Assembly: GCA_019671005.1 (NCBI GenBank)
Contig: CM033726.1
Coordinates: forward strand, 21,451,657-21,515,656
DNA: 64,000 bases
Direction of reading: 5' to 3'
From: Hibiscus mutabilis
Taxonomy: Eukaryota; Streptophyta; Magnoliopsida; Malvales; Malvaceae
Shown: piece by piece, positions 57,506 to 64,000 of the stretch
Layout: the number at the start of each line of letters is the position of its first letter
Position numbering within the stretch: the first letter of the stretch is position 1
Notes under the pieces: generated by a model
What the model saw: only the letters and a program-made list of their open reading frames with translations
Databases searched by the model: none
Told to the model about the DNA's origin: nothing
Position numbers and translations under genes: made by a program

Positions 57506-59029
57506 TGATAAGTGTTCAAAAGTACTATTTTTCTGACCCTTTTTACTCATATTATTGTTAGACTTAGGCTCATATTAGTTGCATAATTAGCCATTCATTC
57601 ATTAATCCATGTTTCCTTCCATCGTTGAGCTTGATTACATAACTTGGTAGTTTTTGTGGGAAAAGATGCTGCTTTGGTGTGTTTTGTGTGTATGTGCAGG
57701 ATCACTTGCCAAAGCAAGGCTAGAGCTAGTTGCCAGGGCAATGCATGAAGGAGATGCCGAGCTAGTTGCCAGGGCAATGCATGGAGGAGACGCCGAGCCA
57801 GTTGCCAGGGCAATTGTCGACAAAGAACAAGGTGATATGGTAGTCAAAATTGATGACTAGACAAGCCCAAGATGACGTGGAGCAAAGCTAAATCCCAAAG
57901 GAATTTGATTTCCATGAAGAGATTAAAGAAGAATTAAATTCCAAGAAGATAGGAGAAGTTCTAGAAGGAATATAATTATAATAAATAATTATATTATTTA
58001 AAGATAATTTAATTCCAACTTAACTTCCTCCTCAAAGAAGGACTTTGACCTAGCCCTATAAATTAGAGGCCATATCGTCAACTTGAGGGAGAGGGCAAGA
58101 GGAGAGAATTTTTGACAAGCATCTAGGGCAAGGAGATTTCGACAAGCTTCATTCTTCATCTTTTTCTTTCTTGTTCAATTAGGTTCATGCTAGGGATTAT
58201 TTATCTTGTGTTTCTTTGGAACCTAGCCATGAACTAAATCTATTTGGCTATGGTTATTGTGTTTTGTAGTTGTGAGAAACTATTGGATTTTGTTTAGGTA
58301 ATAAGAGTTTGCACTTTTCTATTCAAGGTTTATTCATTCTTGGTTCTTATTCTTGTTTGCGAGTGAATTGGGAAAGGATCTCGTAACTTCATCTATTTAT
58401 CTAATATCGGGAGAGTTAGATTCAAGAAACGAATGAATATGATCTTTATTCAATCTATTGATGGTGAAGATTAATCCAGCTTAGGAATAAGTCAAGGATT
58501 TCAACGGCTAAGAGGAGCGCAAGATTGGTTGTTGTTCACCCTTGATTCACGGAGGGATGTATTATCAAGGCATGCACAAGTAGCTAGAGTTTTGACTTAG
58601 GGATAAGAAGAAACCATTGAAGAATGCTCTGCCGGACCTTGAAGGTTGCTGCCCAGACGCCCAAGTAGTTGCCCAACTAGTCGCCCAGACAACCATCGAT
58701 TAGTTGCCAAGGCAACCCCGTTGTGCAAGTTGCCACGACAATTGAGTTGCCCGTGCACTCTTTTACCAAGACGATCCAATCGTCTATCACACCTCAACTC
58801 ACGATAACCTGGCCTATCTCTCTCATTTAATTACATCGCCTTTTACTTATTTGCTTTCTAGATTAGTTATTAGTTAAAACTCCTATAATCCTTTATTTGT
58901 GTTTTTACTTTTTTTTATAGTGCAAGAGACTAGATTCTTGAAGTGGCACCAATCCCTGTGGAGACGATATCTTTTATACTATAACTTGCAACGTGTATAC
59001 TTGCACAATTGCGTAGCACTTATTACGCA
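57506..59029 (+). repeat. Athila 3' LTR, outer element
   Basis: Matches 38517-40007, with one more TTGCCAGGGCAAT unit in the triplet at 57728-57815 than the 5' LTR (three versus two). TATA box at 58057-58066; perfect GTTGCCAAGGCAAC at 58703-58716. The last about 6 bases of the LTR are missing (TTATTACGCA followed by unrelated sequence). Confidence 0.9.
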
Positions 59030-61426
59030 AACCAAGTCTTTTTGATACCAAGTCTTTTTGTGATCCCTTGCTTCCCACTGCCTTCAGAGCCTTTAATTCT
59101 CTGCACTGATGGACAAAGAGAGCGTAAGCACACTAGGCTTAGTGAGGAGTGCTCAAAAACAACACACCATCAATGCATTAAAACCATTTCTTTACAACAC
59201 ATTGAAATCCCATTTCAATCATCTTTTAAACATCATTTAAAAAATTTTCATGCCTTGAAAACCATGCACTTAACATCTTTAAAAACCAACATATTAAACT
59301 ATATGCAACATGTATCATTAACCAACAACAAAAACCATTGCTAAACCTCAATTTAAGCCTTCCCATGCATAACAACCATATGCAAAGCTTAAAGAGCAAA
59401 CATGTATAAATCACATTATACAACATAAACCTTTCAATGATACATTAACATTTATATTGGCTTACAAGTGATCATAACCAAGTTCCATTATCAAAATAGT
59501 TCATCGGATACACAGATTCAACAAGTGTCCTCACAACACTTCAAGCCATCTCAACCGGAATAGCGATACAATCAGAATCGCAGTACATTACCAACCGAGT
59601 ACAATTTACAACTCACGGGGACACCAACCCCAATCATCGGTTAGACGCTTAATCCAGTAACGAAAGTTTACGGTACCATATAACCCTCGACCGTTAGGGT
59701 ACTTGGATGGAGTTTTCGGTACACCAAATCAAAACCCCTCAACATCCAAGGCGACTTATTATAGTGCACTATCAACTCTATGGCCGACCAACTATATCTG
59801 ATAACAATTTTTAAAACCACATCACTTTCCAATATAATTCACCACATACCATTTACCTTATTGTTTTTACAAGCACAAAACCAAACCATTTTCCAAGCAA
59901 CAACACATGCTTAAAACTGAAGTATAATCCATATACTTACATGGATCACTTATCGCGTGCATCCATCATCATTTCATGATCAAAAATAGTATCTCACATA
60001 CTTTAAAACATGCTTAAACATTAGGTACAATGTAAATCAAAACAAGTGCATAAAACCATTTCATAATAGCACGACCGAGAGAGAAAACCACGTCATACTT
60101 ACTTCCGAGTTTAAACCAGCATTTCAAGCTCAGTTTAAACTCCCAAAAACCACCTTTAAATCATTTCAAAGCTAAAATCCACGTTCTCACTCACCGATAT
60201 GCGAAACCTCAATTTGCCGACACGAAATCAAGCGTCCGAAGCCTCCAAAGCTTCACTGATCGCTTCTGGATCGAGCTCCCATTTTTTAACCACATTACAA
60301 CAGAGGATCAATGCATCTCAATGCATTCAAAACAATGAAACAACAATTCCTTTCAAAACATCACAATCCTTTCACAATTACCCAACCACAACAACCGAAG
60401 TCATCAACTAACTCTTTCCAAACACAACCCAGCCACAATCTAATAATCTATCACTTCAACCAACATCTAATAACATCTAAAAACAAGATTAATTCATCCA
60501 TATACTTCCAGCAACTACACAACCACCACAACTCCACAAAACCACAAATCTAACAACCTAATAATCAAGGATTCAAGGAGTTTTAGGATTCCAAGGTTAA
60601 AAACAACTTATCAACATTATAAATCATCCAAAATATGTTTAAAATCAATCCTTAACACTGGAAAACAAATCCAATACGAATATCCCATAATTTCACCGAT
60701 TAAACCCAATTAAATCAATTAATCATTGTAAAAACATAAAATTAGATTATAAATAATAAATGAAGGATCAAGTACTTGGGAATATCAATAAAGAACCATC
60801 AATAGAGGAGAAGAACGAGCCTTACCTCTATTGTGTGATTTCTCCCTCAATTGGTCAATTAAAGCTAGAAAAACACAAGATTTCAATGAGGTTTTGTAAA
60901 TCAAAGGTAAAGAAGCAATTAAAAATCAAGAATCCAAGTAAAAAGATCTCACCTCTGGATTTTGATGAAAGCAAGAGTGTTTGGCAGAAAAGAAGTGGAG
61001 AGAAAAGTTTACGTCAAATTTCTTTAAAACCAATAACTAACTTTTATTATCAAAATCCCTTTTAATTACCTTTAAAAACACATTTTAAAAAGTCTTAATT
61101 GAAGAGAGAAACCACCAGAAACAACTTGGTAAAATAGCTCCTTAAGGATTCTAAGAATTTGTTCCTTTACAATTTAGTCACCTTTAAAAGCAATTTTCAA
61201 AAATTAAATTTTAGTCACTAACCAAAATGTCACTCTTCCAAATCCCATTTTCCAAAATTGATTTCACCAATATTTTTCATATATTAAAATATTATTTTTA
61301 ACCATTTTCCATATTTTTATCTTTCACAAAAATATTTACTCCCGAATCTGACTCGAATCCCTAACCTGATCCACCGGACCGTCTAACAAGCCTCAAAACC
61401 GCTAGGCCCAAAATCGGGGCATTACA
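59030..61426 (-). repeat. Family-B LTR, minus orientation, end missing
   Basis: The complement aligns with 32900-35110. On the minus strand the LTR starts TGTAATGCCCCGATTTTGG at 61426 and is cut by the Athila edge. The frames 60199-60411 and 60760-61065 lie in the LTR and are chance. Confidence 0.82.
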
Positions 61427-61796
61427 ACTCTCCCCCACTTAAGAAATTCCATCCTTAAAATTTACCTGGAGGAAACAAATACGGAAACTGATCCAACATA
61501 CCCGTCTTGCATTCCTACGTGGCCTCCTCAACTCTGCGGCGCCTCCACAACACCTTAACAAGCTCAACCGTCATGCCACGCAGAACCTTACTGCTGGTGT
61601 CAAGAATCTCTACCGGTTCCTCATCATAAGATAGATATGGCCTTAACTCAATATCCTCCACCGGCATAACATGCGATGGATCCGACCGATACCTCTGTAA
61701 CATCAAAACATGAAACACATCATGAATCCTCTCCAACTCAAGAGGTAACCTCAAACGATAAGCAACAAGAACCACACGGTTTTGATGAATATGCAA
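61427..61796 (-). pseudogene. Family-B chromodomain and linker fragment
   Basis: After the polypurine tract (CTTAAGTGGGGGAGAGT, minus strand) a 93-codon frame reads VVLVAYRLRLPLELERIHD, LQRYRSDPSHVMPVEDIEL, YDEEPVEILDTSSKVLRG and KVLWRRRRVEEAT. It closely matches 4293-4560. The upstream integrase is missing because plus-strand LTR sequence begins near 61797. Confidence 0.85.
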
Positions 61797-63599
61797 AATA
61801 GTGAGGTAATGTTGGTTATTAAATATATTGGCTAGTGGCTGTGTTTAAAATGTTATCAGATATAGTTGACCGGTCATAGGATTGAAAGTGCACTATAAAA
61901 AGTCGCCTCATGTGTGTCGAGGGGTGTTAAAGTGTCCGTAATCTCCAACATGAAAATCGTAGCGATTGAGGTGGGTAAATGTTTCATTTTCTTGGTGGAT
62001 TAATACATCCAAACCGTAGAGATGGGTAAATGTTTTGTTAGTCCAGTTTGAACTGTTGAGGTGGGCAAGTGTGCCGTTACTCCGATTGAGGTATGTATGT
62101 AAAGTGGTTATGTGAAACACTTGAGAATCCGTGTATCCGATGTGTTTTAAGAATTGGAAGGTTACTATTTTTGAGTCACTTGAAAGCCAATTTATGAGAT
62201 AATGTATCATGAGAAACGAATAATGATTGTATAATGTGATTTATACATGAATTACTCTTTAAGCTTGTTATAAAGGTGTTGTGGTGTGAATCTTAATTTG
62301 AGGTAGAGTTTGAGTCCATGATACATGGTTCAAATGATTTAAATGTGCATATTTTGAGATGACATAAGAAGCATGGGATGTTTTACCACGAGTTATAAAC
62401 ATGTGTTTGAGCTAAATGGTTTTAAGTGCATTTATGAGAATTTTGCGGTTTCCCTCACTAAGTTTTTTGCTTACGCTCTCTTTTTCTCATCAATGCAGAG
62501 AAATAGCTATTCGTGATGCACGTGCGCAAGAAGGATCCAAGGATTGTTACTTTCCAAAGTATGGCTTTAATACATTTTAAGTAATAATAAGAAGGAAATG
62601 TGACTGGGTTGTTTTGGGAGGTGTTCTATGTTACTCCCTGTTGTAATAGTTTGGATTATGGTTTTAGACTTGTATGATGCTTTCTACTTGTGTTTTGAGG
62701 GGTTGGGAAACTTTAAGCATGCTTGGGTAGAAATCGTGCCCTTAGGCTGATGTTTGAAGATGCCATGCTTAGTATGATCTCTTGGAATGTTGTTATGGTT
62801 GATGTTTGAGTGCTTATGATGTTACATGATGTCTATATGTTGTATCGAGGGAGTTAGATTGAGCCAAAGTGTCATATGTTGGATCTAGAGGTCATTACAG
62901 GTCCTACCGTACTAGTACAGCCTATCATGTTTTGGTGCGCGGGGACTGATCATGGCACAAATTTGCCTAGCCGTACCGATACGTATGGTAGTCGTATCGG
63001 TATGCCAAGCTTACAAATAGTGGAGGTTTCGGTATGTGGGTAACCGTTCTGGTACGATTCTTAGCCACTAGAGTCTGGATTTTGGAAATTAAGCATACCA
63101 TATACGACTGAGGACTGTATCGGTACGTCTTAGCTCTTCAGCACCGTATCGATACGGTGGACTACTGTACCGAAACCCTAGCAGTTAATTTGGTTAAGAT
63201 GTTGTATGAAGTTTGAAATGATTGCATTTTGGTCCTTATTTCTTAATTATGCAATTAAATGAGTATGAATGATCATTTTGGGTTGTAATTTAATATTATG
63301 GCTTGAAATATGACTAATTGAAGATTGGTAACTTTAATTTGGTAAAAGTCCTCAAAAATATCAAAATTACGTTTTAGACCCACCCTAGAGCGCAAATTTG
63401 AGCAATTGGATGTCGAGATGACGCCCGATTGAGTTGAGGTTTTAACCATGACATATGCACACCTTATGACCTAATTTGCTTGTAAGAAAGATAAAAAGGG
63501 ATCGGTTTGAATTATTTTCTCTTTGGGGTTTATTTTGATAAACCCTAATGTAGCTCCCTCGATTCGGTCTTGAGACTAGGCCGGGTCAAGGGGGTTACA
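61797..63599 (+). repeat. Family-B LTR, plus orientation, start missing
   Basis: Begins at the equivalent of about 34165 (GTTATCAGATATAGTTGACCGG) and runs to the LTR end GGGTCAAGGGGGTTACA at 63599. It includes the dyad block 62900-63185. No primer site follows. The frame 61908-62210 is chance. Confidence 0.8.
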
Positions 63600-64000
63600 G
63601 GACCGACTTGTAATGACATCTTGGTCGAACATATGACACTTTGGATCAGTCTAACATGTTTTAAACACTTCCTAACCTTGATATAACACCTCATGCATCA
63701 ATTCCACAATCATATAACCATGGTAGAGGATCACTAACATCATAGCATATTCAAACAATGGTCCTATAGGCATGATCTCTATCCAAGCATGCAAAACGCA
63801 GCTCAACCCCTCAAAACCAGAAGTAAAGCATCATACAAGTCCAAATCATCAAATACAACTTGTACAAAATAGGGAGTAACCACATAACCCCCCCAAATAC
63901 AGCTTGGTCATATTGCCTCTTATTACTACTAAGTATTTGTAAAACCATACATACTTCGCCCCTTGGATCTCCTCTTGCTTACTTGCTGTCCGTAAGTGCT
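63600..64000 (-). repeat. Family-B LTR fragment, minus orientation, at window edge
   Basis: The complement resembles 62540-62900 (AAGTATGTATGG...ACTTAGTAGTAATAA, GGGAGTTAC-type segments). It therefore faces the preceding fragment, giving an inverted arrangement that continues beyond the window. Confidence 0.6.

Larger units (their letters stand above)
38517..59029 (+). mobile_element. Athila-type Ty3/gypsy element, split by a second Athila
   Basis: Two related LTRs (38517-40007 and 57506-59029), a tRNA-Asp primer site, gag-protease, RT-RNase H, integrase, an accessory gene and a polypurine tract all lie on the plus strand. There is no chromodomain. Gag motif MILARNRTIRDYLEEDL, the Asp-Leu-Gly-Ala-Ser protease site and the tRNA-Asp primer are typical of the Athila lineage. 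The outer flanks show no matching target duplication: GGGTG on the left, AACCA on the right. One edge has therefore been rearranged. Confidence 0.9.

Noticed and set aside
60199..61065. Plus-strand frames of 70-101 codons
   Set aside because: They are on the antisense strand of a family-B LTR and show no motif.

Overview
This window is nuclear, heterochromatin-like DNA of a flowering plant, almost certainly a dicot. A Malvaceae species such as cotton is my guess from the look of the polyproteins, not something I could test. Nearly everything recognisable is a transposable element: long-LTR Ty3/gypsy chromoviruses, an Athila-type Ty3/gypsy pair, a solo LTR, a fold-back MITE family, a tRNA-derived SINE-like insertion and a LINE-type RNase H relic. 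I found no intact host gene, no tRNA or rRNA gene and no CRISPR array. Every long open frame belongs to a broken gag, pol or accessory gene.

Layout. 1-6745: a plus-strand chromovirus (family B) with gag, protease, RT, RNase H, integrase, chromodomain, polypurine tract and the start of its 3' LTR. 6746-11547: leader, primer site and a 4.35 kb LTR of a minus-strand chromovirus (family A). 11606-14170: a MITE, an RNase H relic and AT-rich spacer. 14178-16884: a 2.7 kb solo LTR (family D) with a 5-bp target duplication, sitting in the tail of a SINE-like insertion. 17270-19284: a second, truncated MITE, then the gag, primer site and 0.9 kb LTR of a minus-strand element (family C). 19285-21626: unidentified. 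21627-23433: scrambled family-B LTR pieces in both orientations. 23434-32781: a minus-strand family-A chromovirus. 32782-38516: plus-strand family-B LTR plus a rotted gag-pol. 38517-59029: a plus-strand Athila element whose gag is split by a second, minus-strand Athila (41020-49810) that lacks RT/RNase H. 59030-64000: family-B LTR pieces in alternating orientation.

Most interesting signals. (1) Every family-A LTR carries, 457-458 bp from its start and in sense orientation, about 75 bp recognisable as the Pol III-promoter part of 5S rRNA. This recalls the small Cassandra elements, but here it is in the LTR of a protein-coding chromovirus. (2) Each LTR family carries its own set of short dyad-symmetric motifs. 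Athila has GTTGCC-NN-GGCAAC (seven perfect copies with differing centres and many near-copies, in LTRs and in coding DNA). Family A has hairpins with a [CT]G[TA]A loop and stems that covary (GACAC/GTGTC, TCGC/GCGA, ACTC/GAGT, TCAC/GTGA). Families B, C and D share GTATCGATAC-type palindromes. Athila also has 26-nt CTAGAG...CTCTAG modules before its 3' LTR. This looks like a repeated, element-specific use of palindromic modules whose role is unknown. (3) The Athila element carries a third gene with its own TATA box. Its product resembles a plant transposon-protein domain.

All coordinates are my own readings. Junctions between LTR fragments are uncertain by tens of bases.
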